NCBI RefSeq assembly: GCF_017592545.1 | Contig: NZ_JAGFOA010000004.1 | Coordinates: 124,001-188,000, forward strand | Origin: Microbacterium stercoris | GTDB taxonomy: Bacteria > Actinomycetota > Actinomycetes > Actinomycetales > Microbacteriaceae | Reading direction: 5' to 3' | Length of the DNA stretch: 64,000 nucleotides | In this document: in pieces, positions 17,397 through 28,832 of the stretch | Position numbering within the stretch: the stretch's first letter is position 1 | Layout of the letters: each line of letters opens with the position of its first letter | Notes under the pieces: generated by a model | What the model saw: only the letters and a program-made list of their open reading frames with translations | Database searches by the model: none | Told to the model about the DNA's origin: nothing | Translations under genes and position numbers: made by a program

Positions 17397-18347
17397 ATGA
17401 GCGACCCCTCCGGCCTGACTGCCGCCGCCCTGCGCGGTGCCGTCGACCTCTCCTCCCTCCGCAACCGCCCCGCGCCCGCCTCGGCGCCCGCGGGCGGGGC
17501 GCCGAACGGGTCGTCGTCCCCCGGCGGCGAGACCGCATCGTCGCTGGTCGCTGATGTCACGGACGCGTCGTTCGGCCACGTCCTGGAGCTCTCGCGCAGC
17601 GTGCCCGTGGTCGTCGAGCTGTGGTCGCCCCGAGCGGGAGGGACGGATGCGGGACTCGCCAACGCCGTGCGTGCACAGGGCGGCCGTCTTGTGCTCGTCC
17701 GCGTCGATGCCGACGCCAACCCGCAGCTCGTCCAGGCGTTCCGCCCGCAGTCGATCCCCATGGCGATCGCTCTCGTGGCAGGGCAGCCCGTTCCCTTGTT
17801 CGCGGGTGCTGTGCCCGAGGAGCAGCTCGGTCAGGTGTTCGCGCAGCTGCTTCAGCTCGCGGCGCAGAACGGCGTGACGGGGACGGTGCCCGCGGAGGAC
17901 GCGGAGGCGCCCGCAGCAGAGGGAGAGCGGCCTCTGCCGCCGCTGCACGCCGAGGCGTTCGCGGCGATCGAGGTGGGCGACTACACCCGAGCGATCGCCG
18001 CCTACGAGCAGGCTCTCAAGGAGAACCCGCGCGATGAGGAGGCGCAGGCCGGGCTCGGTCAGGTGCGCCTGCTCTCGCGCGTTCAGGGCGTCGATCTGCA
18101 GGCCGCGCGCGCGGCGGCCGCGGCCGCCCCGCAGGACGTCGAGGCTCAGATGCGGGTCGCCGACCTCGACATCAGCGGGGGACACGTCGAGGACGCGTTC
18201 GATCGCCTTCTCGAGCTTTTCGCCGCGTTGCCGGCCGATGAGCGGGCGCCCGTCCGCGAGCGCCTGCTGGAGCTGTTCGGGCTCGTCGGCGCCGCCGACC
18301 CGCGCGTCGTGCGCGCCCGCGGTCGCCTGACCTCCCTGCTGTTCTGA
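17397..18347 (+). CDS. Thioredoxin-fold/TPR protein (YbbN/CnoX-like)
   Basis: A 316-residue cytoplasmic protein. Residues about 50-150 form a thioredoxin fold, but the position of the redox CxxC reads WSPRAGG, so it has no redox cysteines. Residues about 185-310 are TPR-like helices (EVGDYTRAIAAYEQALKENP). YbbN/CnoX proteins with this layout act as chaperone holdases; that role is inferred by family only. GACGAAGGACGACC lies ahead of the ATG. Confidence 0.82.
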   Translation: MSDPSGLTAAALRGAVDLSSLRNRPAPASAPAGGAPNGSSSPGGETASSLVADVTDASFGHVLELSRSVPVVVELWSPRAGGTDAGLANAVRAQGGRLVLVRVDADANPQLVQAFRPQSIPMAIALVAGQPVPLFAGAVPEEQLGQVFAQLLQLAAQNGVTGTVPAEDAEAPAAEGERPLPPLHAEAFAAIEVGDYTRAIAAYEQALKENPRDEEAQAGLGQVRLLSRVQGVDLQAARAAAAAAPQDVEAQMRVADLDISGGHVEDAFDRLLELFAALPADERAPVRERLLELFGLVGAADPRVVRARGRLTSLLF

Positions 18348-18362
18348 ATCGCGGACCCCGTT

Positions 18363-19526
18363 GTGACGGTCTATCTCGACCACGCGGCGACGTCTCCGCT
18401 TCGGCCCGAGGCGCGCGACGCGTGGCTCGAGGCGACGGGTCACCTGGGCAACGCGTCCTCGATCCATGGTGCGGGGCAGGACGCGCGCCGTCTCCTCGAA
18501 GATGCGCGGGAGCGTCTCGCCGCGGTTTTGGACTGCCAGCCGATCGAGGTCGTGTTCACCTCCGGCGGTACGGAGTCGATCAACCTCGCGCTCAAGGGAC
18601 TCTGGTGGTCGCGCCGTCCCGGGACCGAAGCGCTCGTGCTCCCGGACGGCGAGCACCACGCGACACTCGACACGGTCGGCTGGCTGCGCAGCCACGAGGG
18701 AACGCAGGTCGTTCCGGTCGCACTCGACCGCCATGCCCGGATCCGTCCGGATCGCCTCGCGGATTCGCTGGGGGAGCAGGTCGCCCTGGCCACCGCGCTC
18801 GTCGCTAACAACGAGGCGGGCACGGTCAACGACGCCGCGGCGCTGGCCGCCGTCGCAGCCGAGCGCGGCGTGCCGCTCCACCTGGACGCGGTGGCCGCGT
18901 TCGGGCACGTGCCCGTCGCCTTCCGTGCGTGGCGTGGTGCGGCATCCGGATCCGCAGGGCTTGTCGCCTTGAGCGTGTCCGGCCACAAGATCGGTGCGCC
19001 TGTCGGCACGGGCGCGCTCGTCGTGTCGCGCGACGCGACGCTGACCGCCCTGCAGCATGGAGGCGGCCAGCAGCGCGCGTTGCGCGCGGGCACTCAGGAC
19101 GTGGCGGGCGCCACCGCCCTGGCCGTCGCCGCCGAACTCGCCCAGGCGGAGTTCGAGACGGAGGCCGTGCGGCTCGCGGCGCTGCGCGACCGGCTCCTCG
19201 GCCGCCTGCGCGAGGAGATCCCCGAGCTGGTCCTGCTCGGCGATCCCGTGGACCGCCTCCCCGGCAGCCTGCACGTGCATCTGCCGGGTGCGGCCGGCGA
19301 GTCGCTGCTCTACCTGCTCGACCGCGCGGGCATCGCGGTGTCGACAGGATCGGCCTGTCAGGCGGGCGTGCCCGAGCCGTCGCATGTCGTGATGGCGATG
19401 GGGCTCGACGAACGGGCGGCGCGTCAGGTGCTGCGCATCACGCTGGGCCGCACCAGCACTCCGCAGGACGTCGATGCGCTCGCGGACGCGCTGCCGACGG
19501 CCTACCGCACGGCCGCGCGCCGCTGA
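18363..19526 (+). CDS. Cysteine desulfurase (IscS/NifS type)
   Basis: PLP enzyme that takes sulfur from cysteine. The 387-residue product has the YLDHAATSPL opening, the PLP lysine in SVSGHKIGAP and the persulfide cysteine in STGSACQAG. The immediate neighbour is mnmA, which fits sulfur supply for tRNA 2-thiouridine. A separate SufS lies at 50345-51595. The start is GTG at 18363, 15 bases after the previous stop. Confidence 0.92.
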   Translation: MTVYLDHAATSPLRPEARDAWLEATGHLGNASSIHGAGQDARRLLEDARERLAAVLDCQPIEVVFTSGGTESINLALKGLWWSRRPGTEALVLPDGEHHATLDTVGWLRSHEGTQVVPVALDRHARIRPDRLADSLGEQVALATALVANNEAGTVNDAAALAAVAAERGVPLHLDAVAAFGHVPVAFRAWRGAASGSAGLVALSVSGHKIGAPVGTGALVVSRDATLTALQHGGGQQRALRAGTQDVAGATALAVAAELAQAEFETEAVRLAALRDRLLGRLREEIPELVLLGDPVDRLPGSLHVHLPGAAGESLLYLLDRAGIAVSTGSACQAGVPEPSHVVMAMGLDERAARQVLRITLGRTSTPQDVDALADALPTAYRTAARR

Positions 19527-19575
19527 TCCGGCCCGCCCAGATCCGGCCGTTGGCCCGGGCCCGCCCGCGGGAACC

Positions 19576-19581
19576 TAAAAT
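19576..19581 (+). promoter_or_regulatory. -10 element of mnmA (leaderless)
   Basis: TAAAAT ends six bases before the mnmA ATG, so transcription should start at or next to the start codon. Confidence 0.65.
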
Positions 19582-19587
19582 GGGACG

Positions 19588-20691
19588 ATGCGGATCCTGG
19601 CGGCGATGAGCGGCGGAGTGGACTCTGCGGTCGCCGCGGCCCGTGCGGTGGACGCGGGACACGACGTGGTCGGAGTGCACCTGGCGCTGTCGCGGGCGGG
19701 TGGCACCCTGCGCACCGGCAGTCGCGGCTGCTGCACCATCGAGGACGCCATGGACGCGCGGCGGGTCGCCGACAAGCTGGGAATCCCCTTCTACGTGTGG
19801 GACTTCTCGGAGCGATTCCGCGACGACGTCATCGACGACTTCGTGGCCGAATACCAGGCAGGGCGTACCCCGAATCCCTGCATGCGCTGCAACGAGAAGA
19901 TCAAGTTCGCGGCGCTGCTGGAGCGCGCGCTCGAGCTGGGCTTCGACGCCGTGTGCACCGGCCACTACGCGATTCTGCGCGAGGGCGAGGGCGGCCTCGA
20001 GCTGCACCGCTCGAGCGAGGAGGCGAAGGATCAGTCGTACGTGCTGGGCGTGCTCACCGCCGACCAGCTGGCGCACACGTACTTCCCGCTCGGGGAGACG
20101 CCCTCGAAGGCGCTGATCCGCGCCGAGGCCGAGTCGCGCGGTTTCACCGTCGCCACCAAACCCGACAGCTACGACATCTGCTTCATCCCCGATGGCGACA
20201 CGCGCGGCTGGCTCGCCGAGAAGGTCGGCTCCGAGCAGGGCGAGATCCTCGACCGCTCCGGCGCGGTCGTCGGGTCGCATGATGGCGCGCACGCGTTCAC
20301 GGTCGGACAGCGCAAGGGTCTGCGCCTCGGCGTGCCGGCGCCGGACGGCAAGCCGCGGTTCGTGCTCGAGGTGCGGCCGGTGACCAACACGGTCGTCGTC
20401 GGCCCGAAGGAGGCGCTCGCGATCGGCCAGCTCGCCGGTGCCCGATTCTCCTGGGCGGGAGCCGCTCCGACGGATCCGTTCACGCCCTTCCGCGTGGACG
20501 TCCAGGTGAGGGCGCACGCGGATCCCGTTCCGGCCGAGGCCATGGTGCGCCACGGCGAGCTCGTCGTGACACCGGACGACGCGCTGCACGGCGTCGCGCC
20601 CGGCCAGACCGCGGTCATCTACACGGGCACGCGTGTGCTCGGCCAGTGCACGATCGACCGAACGATATCGGCGGTGCCGGCGCACGTCTAG
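19588..20691 (+). CDS. mnmA: tRNA-specific 2-thiouridylase MnmA
   Basis: Adds sulfur to U34 of tRNA-Glu, -Gln and -Lys. The 367-residue product has the PP-loop [13 protein letters not shown], the catalytic cysteine in [14 protein letters not shown] and the second cysteine in [10 protein letters not shown]. There is no ribosome site; a -10 sits six bases ahead of the ATG, which suggests a leaderless transcript. The desulfurase just upstream is the likely sulfur donor. Confidence 0.96.
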   Translation: MRILAAMSGGVDSAVAAARAVDAGHDVVGVHLALSRAGGTLRTGSRGCCTIEDAMDARRVADKLGIPFYVWDFSERFRDDVIDDFVAEYQAGRTPNPCMRCNEKIKFAALLERALELGFDAVCTGHYAILREGEGGLELHRSSEEAKDQSYVLGVLTADQLAHTYFPLGETPSKALIRAEAESRGFTVATKPDSYDICFIPDGDTRGWLAEKVGSEQGEILDRSGAVVGSHDGAHAFTVGQRKGLRLGVPAPDGKPRFVLEVRPVTNTVVVGPKEALAIGQLAGARFSWAGAAPTDPFTPFRVDVQVRAHADPVPAEAMVRHGELVVTPDDALHGVAPGQTAVIYTGTRVLGQCTIDRTISAVPAHV

Positions 20692-20716
20692 CGCTCGGAA
20701 TGTCGGAGGCTCTTCC

Positions 20717-23053
<2,337 letters not shown>

Positions 23054-23063
23054 GCTCGTGAGC

Positions 23064-24050
23064 ATGGAACAGCGCACTCTCGGACGCACCGGACGCGACG
23101 TCTCGGTCATCGGTCTCGGCACCTGGCAGCTCGGCGGCAGCTGGGGCGATGTCGACCCCACCACGTCGCTGACGGTGCTCGACGCCGCCTACGACGCCGG
23201 CGTCACCTTCTTCGACACCGCTGACGTCTACGGTGACGGCCTCAGCGAGCAGACGATCGCGCAGTGGCGCCAAGCGAATCCCGACGCAGACGTCTTCGTC
23301 GCGACCAAGATGATCCGCCGCGTCGGACCCGAGCTCGAGAACGCAACGCTCGAGAACTTCCGCGCGTGGACCGACCGCTCGCGCAAGAACCTCGCCGTCG
23401 ACGCGCTCGACCTCGTGCAGCTCCACTGCCCGTCGAGCGAGGTGTACGACAGCGACCGGGTCTTCGACGACCTGGACACGCTCGTCTCCGAGGGAGCGAT
23501 CAAGAACTACGGCGTGAGCGTCGAGACCGCCGACGAGGCTCTGCGGGCGATCGCACGTCCGGGCGTCGCGAGCGTGCAGATCATCCTGAACGCGTTCCGC
23601 CGCAAGCCCCTGGACGAGGTCCTCCCGGCCGCCGAGGCCGCCGGGGTGGGGATCATCGCGCGCGTTCCGCTCGCGAGCGGCCTGCTCAGCGGACGCTTCA
23701 CGCGCGAGACGGTCTTCGCCGAGAACGACCACCGCAACTTCAACCGCGACGGCTCGGCCTTCGACGTCGGCGAGACCTTCTCCGGCGTCGACTACGAGAC
23801 CGGAGTCGACGCCGCCCAGCGATTCGCTGAGCTCGCTCGGGAGATCGGTCTCGAGCCCGCGACGGCGGCGCTCGCGTGGATCGCGCAGCTGCCCGGCGTC
23901 TCGTCGGTGATCCCGGGTGCGCGCACGCCGGAGCACGCGCGGAAGAACGCGGCGGCGGGCGCCGTCGAGCCGCTGCCGCAGGAGTTCCTCGACGCCGTGC
24001 GCGACCTGTACGACGAGCGCATCCGGGCTCAGGTGCACGGCCGCTGGTGA
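23064..24050 (+). CDS. Aldo/keto reductase
   Basis: NADPH-dependent oxidoreductase with a TIM-barrel fold. The 328-residue product has GLGTWQLGGSWG, the catalytic aspartate and tyrosine in FFDTADVYGDG, the lysine in FVATKMI, the histidine in LDLVQLHCP and the cofactor loop GVSSVIPGARTPEHARKN. I start at the ATG (23064) rather than the GTG six bases earlier because the -10 lies only seven bases ahead. The substrate is unknown. A bidirectional terminator separates it from the convergent helicase. Confidence 0.9.
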   Translation: MEQRTLGRTGRDVSVIGLGTWQLGGSWGDVDPTTSLTVLDAAYDAGVTFFDTADVYGDGLSEQTIAQWRQANPDADVFVATKMIRRVGPELENATLENFRAWTDRSRKNLAVDALDLVQLHCPSSEVYDSDRVFDDLDTLVSEGAIKNYGVSVETADEALRAIARPGVASVQIILNAFRRKPLDEVLPAAEAAGVGIIARVPLASGLLSGRFTRETVFAENDHRNFNRDGSAFDVGETFSGVDYETGVDAAQRFAELAREIGLEPATAALAWIAQLPGVSSVIPGARTPEHARKNAAAGAVEPLPQEFLDAVRDLYDERIRAQVHGRW

Positions 24051-24066
24051 GAGCCTGAGCGCACAA

Positions 24067-24105
24067 CGGGAAACGCCCGCCGGATGATCCGGCGGGCGTT
24101 TCCCG
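24067..24105. terminator. Bidirectional terminator between convergent genes
   Basis: A perfect 18-bp stem (24067-24084 with 24088-24105) with a TGA loop, flanked by A-rich and T-rich stem ends, lies between the reductase and the helicase and can serve both strands. Confidence 0.92.
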
Positions 24106-24114
24106 TGTCAGGCG

Positions 24115-25968
24115 TCAGTCGTTGCGGTGTCGCGGCTTGCGCTCCGGGCGGTCGTCCGAGCGACGGTCGCTGCCATAGGGGCGGTCGCCGTGCGACCGGC
24201 CACCGCGGTCACCGCCGTACGAGCGGCCTCCGTCGCGGTCACCGTACGAACGGCGTGCAGGGGCGCCGCGGTCCGGGCGGATGTTGATGAGCTGGCCCGA
24301 GATGCGCGTGTCGCGAAGGCGCTCCAGCACGCTCTGATCGAGATTCGCGGGCAGCTCGACGATCGAGAAGTCCGGGCGGATGTTGATCGCGCCGAAGTCG
24401 TCCCGTCGCAGGCCCCCCTCGTTGGCGAGAGCGCCGACGATCTGGCGGGGCTCGACGCGCTGGCGGCGGCCCACTTCGATGCGATACGCCTGGAAGTCGC
24501 CACGGCTGCGGCGCGGGGCGCGCTCCTCACCGTCGCGGTCACGACGCTCGCGCGCCTGACGCTCGCGCGGCGGGCGGTTGTCCGCCGCGACGGCGGCGGC
24601 CAGCGTGTCCTGCTCGGTGTCGATGAGAAGCGGCTTGTCGCCCTGCGCGACGATCGCGAGCGCCGCGGCCACGTCGGCCTCCGGCACATCGTGGTTGCGC
24701 ACGTAGTGGGCGATGATGTCGCGGTACTCGTCGAGGCGCGCGGTGTCCTCGAGTGCCGTGGTGATGGCGTCGTCGAAGCGGGCGAGACGCGTGGTGTTCA
24801 CGTCCTCGGCGGTCGGCAGCTGCATCTGCGCGGGCTGCTGACGCGTGGCGCGCTCGATGTGCGCGAGCAGGTAGCGCTCGCGCGGCGTGATGAAGCTGAT
24901 CGCATCACCCGTGCGGCCCGCGCGACCCGTGCGGCCGATGCGGTGCACGTACGACTCGGTGTCGGTGGGGATGTCGAAGTTCACCACGTGACTGATCCGG
25001 GGCACGTCGATGCCGCGGGCGGCGACGTCGGTCGCGACCAGGATGTCGAGCTTCGACTCCTTGAGCTGGTTGACGGTGCGCTCGCGCAGGTTCTGCGGGA
25101 TGTCGCCATTGATGGCGGCGGCCGAATAGCCGCGGGCTCGCAGCTTCTCGGCGAGGGCCTCGGTCTCGTTCTTCGTGCGGACGAAGACGATCATGCCGTC
25201 GAAGTTCTCGACCTCGAGGATGCGCGTGAGCGCATCGACCTTCTGCTGGTACGAGACCACAAGGTAGCGCTGCGTGATGTTGGCGTTCGTCGAGGTCTTC
25301 GACTTGACCGAGATCTCCTCCGGGTCGCGCAGGTACTGCTGCGCGATGCGGCGGATCTGCGGCGGCATCGTCGCCGAGAAGAGGGCGACCTGCTTGTCCT
25401 CGGGAGTCTGGGACAGGATCTGCTCGACGTCCTCGGCGAACCCCATCTTGAGCATCTCGTCGGCCTCGTCGAGCACGAGGTACTCGAGCTCCGACAGGTC
25501 GAGGGTGCCCTTGGCGAGGTGATCCATCACACGGCCCGGGGTGCCGACGACGATGTGCACGCCGCGGCGCAGCGCGGACAGCTGGACACCGTAGCCCTGG
25601 CCGCCGTAGACCGGAAGGAGGTGCACTCCGGGCATCTGCGCGGCGTACGACTCGAACGCCTCGGCGACCTGGAGGGCGAGTTCGCGCGTGGGGGCGAGCA
25701 CGAGGGCCTGGGGCACCGCGCGGGCCACGTCGAGCCGCTCGAGGATGGGCAGGGCGAACGCGGCGGTTTTGCCGGTGCCGGTCTGGGCCATGCCTACGAC
25801 ATCGCGACCGCTCAGGAGCGTCGGGATGGTCGCCTGCTGGATCGGGGACGGCGTCTCGTAGCCGAGATCGCGGATCGCGGCGAGCACCGAGCCGGTGATC
25901 CCGAGCTCCTCGAATCCGGGGGTCTCGGGGGCGTCGGTCTCGTTCGGGGCATCCTGCTCGTCAATCAC
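24115..25968 (-). CDS. DEAD-box ATP-dependent RNA helicase (DeaD/CsdA type)
   Basis: Unwinds structured RNA in ribosome assembly and mRNA decay, often at low temperature. The 617-residue product has all core motifs: Q motif (PSPIQQATIP), AQTGTGKT, PTRELALQ, GTPGR, LDEADEM, FSATMP, VATDVAARGIDV and HRIGRTGRAGRTG. A DbpA-like RNA-binding domain follows at about 490-560, then an Arg/Gly/Asp-rich tail with repeated SYGDRDGG-like units. The GTG start lies six bases after TAGCGT on this strand. Confidence 0.95.
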   Translation of the reverse strand: MIDEQDAPNETDAPETPGFEELGITGSVLAAIRDLGYETPSPIQQATIPTLLSGRDVVGMAQTGTGKTAAFALPILERLDVARAVPQALVLAPTRELALQVAEAFESYAAQMPGVHLLPVYGGQGYGVQLSALRRGVHIVVGTPGRVMDHLAKGTLDLSELEYLVLDEADEMLKMGFAEDVEQILSQTPEDKQVALFSATMPPQIRRIAQQYLRDPEEISVKSKTSTNANITQRYLVVSYQQKVDALTRILEVENFDGMIVFVRTKNETEALAEKLRARGYSAAAINGDIPQNLRERTVNQLKESKLDILVATDVAARGIDVPRISHVVNFDIPTDTESYVHRIGRTGRAGRTGDAISFITPRERYLLAHIERATRQQPAQMQLPTAEDVNTTRLARFDDAITTALEDTARLDEYRDIIAHYVRNHDVPEADVAAALAIVAQGDKPLLIDTEQDTLAAAVAADNRPPRERQARERRDRDGEERAPRRSRGDFQAYRIEVGRRQRVEPRQIVGALANEGGLRRDDFGAINIRPDFSIVELPANLDQSVLERLRDTRISGQLINIRPDRGAPARRSYGDRDGGRSYGGDRGGRSHGDRPYGSDRRSDDRPERKPRHRND

Positions 25969-25974
25969 CTGTCA

Positions 25975-25980
25975 ACGCTA
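25975..25980 (-). promoter_or_regulatory. -10 element of the helicase gene (leaderless)
   Basis: On the minus strand TAGCGT is followed by six bases and then the GTG start. Confidence 0.62.
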
Positions 25981-26037
25981 CCGCTCGAGCATGTGGAAAC
26001 GCCTGGCTCCTGCCCGCACTCGGGTGCGTCGGCGACG

Positions 26038-27741
26038 TCAGCCCTCGTTGGAGGTGAGGGCGACGATCCGCTCCTTCACCTGCCGGCGCAGGACCTTGCC
26101 GATCATCGACGTGGGGAGCTCGTCGACGACGAACACCCGACGCGGCACCTTGTACGGGGTGAGGATGCTCCGGGCATACGTTCGCAGGGCCTCGACGTCG
26201 AGGTCGCGGCCGGGCTCGACCACAACCGCCGCGACGACCTCCTCGCCGCTGTGCTCGCTCGGAAGTCCCACGACGGCGGCATCGCGCACGTCCTCGTGCT
26301 GGCGCAGCACGTTCTCGACCTCGGTCGGTGCGACGTTGAAGCCGCCCGTGATGATGAGCTCCTTGATCCGGTCGACGATCCGCACGAAGCCGTGCTCGTC
26401 GATCGTGACGATGTCGCCGGTGCGGAACCATCCGTTGACGAACACGGCCTCGGTCTCCTCGGGCTTGCCGTAGTAGCCGCCGAACACCTGTGGGCCGCGC
26501 ACCAGCAGCTCGCCGCGGCCGCCCGGCTCGACATCGCGCGTCGGGTCATCGGGGTCGACCACTCGGCACTCGGTGCCCGGCAGCGGCAGCCCGACGCTTC
26601 CGGCGACGCGGTGCGCGGCGACCGGGTTCGCCATGAGCACGGGGGAGCACTCGCTGAGGCCGTAGCCCTCGACGAGGAAGCCGTGCGACTCTGCCTCGAA
26701 CGGCTCGACCAGGTCGGCCGAGAGCGCCATGGCGCCCGAGATGGCGATCTCGGTGCCCACGAGCGACACGCCGCGCTCCTGCGCGCGCTTGAGCAGACGC
26801 TCGGCGATCGGCGGAACGAGCGGGAGGAAGGTCGCGGGCGCCTTCTTGACGGCATCGAGCACCATGTCGGGATCGAACTTCGGGAACAGCACAAGGCGTG
26901 CGCCCATCGACATGGCGAAGGTGAGACAGAGCGTGAGGCCGTACGCGTGGAACATCGGGAGCACGGCGTACACATTGGTGCCCCGGCCGCGGCGGATCGT
27001 CGGAACCCACGCGCGCGCCTGTGCCGCGTTCGCGAGCAGATTGCGGTGCGTCAGCGCGGCGCCCTTCGGCGTGCCGGTGGTTCCCGACGTGTACTGGATG
27101 ATCGCGAGATCGTCCGTGACGGGGCCGGGATGCGCGGCGGGGAGGGGAGCGTGCGCGAGAAGCTCCTCCCAGGGCGTCGCGCCGTGCACCTTCTCGGTGA
27201 GCTGAGCGCGCGACTCGCGGGCCTTCGCGATCGGCAGTCGCAGCATCGCGCGCATCGTCAGCGGCATCGCGCGGGTGACGTCGACCGAGACGAGCGTCTT
27301 CACCGCCAGGTCGGCAGGGAACTCCTGCACCTGCTTGACGACCTTGCTCCACACGATCGCGTGCTTCGCGCCGTGGTCCTCGAACTGCTTGCGCAGCTCT
27401 CGCGGGGTGTACAGCGGGTTGTGCTCGACCGCCACGGCGCCCAGTCGCAGGATCGCGTAGAAGGCGATGATGTGCTGCGGGCAGTTGGGCAGGACGATCG
27501 CAACCGGATCGCCCTTGCGCACGCCGCGCGCGTGGAGTCCTGCGGCCACGCGCTCGATCGCGGCATTCAGGTCGGCGTAGCTGGTGGTGCGGCCGAAGAA
27601 CTGCAGGGCCGGTGCATCGGCGAACTCGCGGCCCGACGCGGCGACGAGGTCGGGCAGCGAGCCGGTGATCTCGTCGAGGTCGGCGGGGACGCCGGCGGCG
27701 TAGCTGGCGATCCAGGGGCGCGGAGGCACGTACTCGGTCAC
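26038..27741 (-). CDS. Long-chain acyl-CoA synthetase (AMP-binding)
   Basis: Activates fatty acids to acyl-CoA through an acyl-AMP intermediate. The 567-residue product has the P-loop YTSGTTGTPKGAALTHRN, the EGYGLSECSPV box, the FRTGDIVTIDEHGF hinge with DRIKELIITGGFNV, and the catalytic lysine in SMIGKVLRRQ. It lacks a signal peptide. The GTG lies six bases after TAGGCT, which suggests a leaderless transcript. It is divergent from the glycan cluster, with 119 bases between the starts. Confidence 0.92.
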   Translation of the reverse strand: MTEYVPPRPWIASYAAGVPADLDEITGSLPDLVAASGREFADAPALQFFGRTTSYADLNAAIERVAAGLHARGVRKGDPVAIVLPNCPQHIIAFYAILRLGAVAVEHNPLYTPRELRKQFEDHGAKHAIVWSKVVKQVQEFPADLAVKTLVSVDVTRAMPLTMRAMLRLPIAKARESRAQLTEKVHGATPWEELLAHAPLPAAHPGPVTDDLAIIQYTSGTTGTPKGAALTHRNLLANAAQARAWVPTIRRGRGTNVYAVLPMFHAYGLTLCLTFAMSMGARLVLFPKFDPDMVLDAVKKAPATFLPLVPPIAERLLKRAQERGVSLVGTEIAISGAMALSADLVEPFEAESHGFLVEGYGLSECSPVLMANPVAAHRVAGSVGLPLPGTECRVVDPDDPTRDVEPGGRGELLVRGPQVFGGYYGKPEETEAVFVNGWFRTGDIVTIDEHGFVRIVDRIKELIITGGFNVAPTEVENVLRQHEDVRDAAVVGLPSEHSGEEVVAAVVVEPGRDLDVEALRTYARSILTPYKVPRRVFVVDELPTSMIGKVLRRQVKERIVALTSNEG

Positions 27742-27747
27742 GATCTC

Positions 27748-27753
27748 AGCCTA
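27748..27753 (-). promoter_or_regulatory. -10 element of the acyl-CoA synthetase gene (leaderless)
   Basis: TAGGCT on the minus strand ends six bases before the GTG start. Confidence 0.62.
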
Positions 27754-27788
27754 GGCGGGCGCCCCGGTCGCGGCGAGGAGCACCGAAC

Positions 27789-27843
27789 GTTCACCGGCGG
27801 CGTCGCAGGGGTTCACCCGGGAGCGGATGATCGTTCACCGCTC
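27789..27843. promoter_or_regulatory. Three GTTCACC repeats, 22-bp period (PHO-box-like)
   Basis: GTTCACC occurs at 27789, 27811 and 27833, exactly 22 bp apart and all in the same orientation, in the gap between the acyl-CoA synthetase and the glycan cluster. GTTCACC with an 11-bp repeat unit is the core of the PHO box bound by PhoP in Streptomyces; here every second unit matches. The last copy reaches the -35 area of the cluster promoter. PhoP control is inference. Confidence 0.6.
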
Positions 27844-27848
27844 AGGCG

Positions 27849-27854
27849 GATGGT
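27849..27854 (+). promoter_or_regulatory. Weak -10 of the glycan cluster
   Basis: GATGGT keeps only the A at position 2 and the T at position 6 of the -10 consensus and ends six bases before the ATG. A poor -10 next to regulator repeats fits an activated promoter. Confidence 0.4.
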
Positions 27855-27860
27855 CGATGC

Positions 27861-28832
27861 ATGCCGACCGATACGCCGGAACCGCCGCTCGTCTGGGCCG
27901 AGTCTCCGCTCCAGCTCGTGGGGGCAGCGGAGTGGGCGTGGGCGCACCGGCGCTCCGTGCCCGTGGCGATCCGCTCGACGCCGCAGATGGTGCAGACCCT
28001 GCTCGAGCTGCGTCGCCGGGGAGCGATGTTCGCAGAGCTCAGCGAATGGCTCGGCATCCCCTGGCGTCGGCTCGCCGCGAACCGTCGGTGGCTGATCGGC
28101 GACGGGTTCTCCGGGCAGTTCCGGATGGCGGCGTCGGTGCTGCGCCCGCGGGAGATGACGTTCCTGGATGACGGCGCTCACGCCATCCCCTTCGCCGATG
28201 CGCTCACGGGGCGTGCGCCCTATCGTCGGCCCGGAGTGGCGGAGCACGGCCTCAGCACCCGCGTCGCTCCGCTGGCGCTCGACCACATCGGCCGCACCGC
28301 GCGCGAGGGCGGTGTCGCGCTGTACACGGCGTTCGACCTCGGCGCGTCGCGCGTGGCGGCTCTCGCCGATCGCGGGGTGTCCGTCGGCGCTCACGCCTTC
28401 GAGTGGACGCGTGCGCACGCTCGGGACACGGATCTGCGGGGTCGCGTCGTGCTCGGAAGCGCACTGCCCACAGATGGGCGCATGCTCCGCGCGGACTACC
28501 TCGCCTGGGTGGCCCGAGCCGCCTCCGACGGCGAGGTGACCTACCTGCCGCACCGCCGGGAGTCGCTGGAGCAGCTGCGCGCCGTCGCGGAGCTCCGGGG
28601 GGTGACCGTGCGACGCACGGACCTGCCCGCCGAGCTGGTGCTCGCCGGGACCGCCGATCTCGACATCGTCACCCTCTCGCCGAGCACGCAGGTCACGCTT
28701 CCGCTGGTGCTCGCAGGAACGGGGAGCACCCTGCGGCGCCTCCCGGAGGCATCCGGATCGGTCACGCTCCGCGCATTCGGTGCGACCCCCGGCCCCGTGG
28801 CCGGCCTCAGCGGGAACCGCGTCGGGGCATGA
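27861..28832 (+). CDS. Sialyltransferase-like glycosyltransferase
   Basis: A 323-residue protein without membrane segments. Three signatures of bacterial sialyltransferases (GT52/GT38/GT80) can be seen in order: an opening WAESPLQLVGA like the SPLQ strand of GT52, a D/E-D/E-G motif in TFLDDGAHAI (about residue 103), an HP-like motif in YLPHRRES (about 230, His followed by Arg rather than Pro) and a serine motif in TLSPSTQVTL (about 275). The next two genes are CMP-sialate synthetase and sialate synthase homologues, which supports transfer of a sialic-acid-like sugar. The family call is by motif only. Confidence 0.6.
   Translation: MPTDTPEPPLVWAESPLQLVGAAEWAWAHRRSVPVAIRSTPQMVQTLLELRRRGAMFAELSEWLGIPWRRLAANRRWLIGDGFSGQFRMAASVLRPREMTFLDDGAHAIPFADALTGRAPYRRPGVAEHGLSTRVAPLALDHIGRTAREGGVALYTAFDLGASRVAALADRGVSVGAHAFEWTRAHARDTDLRGRVVLGSALPTDGRMLRADYLAWVARAASDGEVTYLPHRRESLEQLRAVAELRGVTVRRTDLPAELVLAGTADLDIVTLSPSTQVTLPLVLAGTGSTLRRLPEASGSVTLRAFGATPGPVAGLSGNRVGA

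Noticed and set aside
14918..17761. A 947-codon minus-strand frame
   Set aside because: It is the antisense of the 629-residue membrane protein; the plus frame has helices, a ribosome site and ordered domains.
24127..28095. A 1322-codon open frame on the plus strand
   Set aside because: It runs antisense to the DEAD-box helicase and acyl-CoA synthetase, is Arg/Asp/His/Val-rich as expected for a GC-rich shadow frame, and has no recognisable domain.
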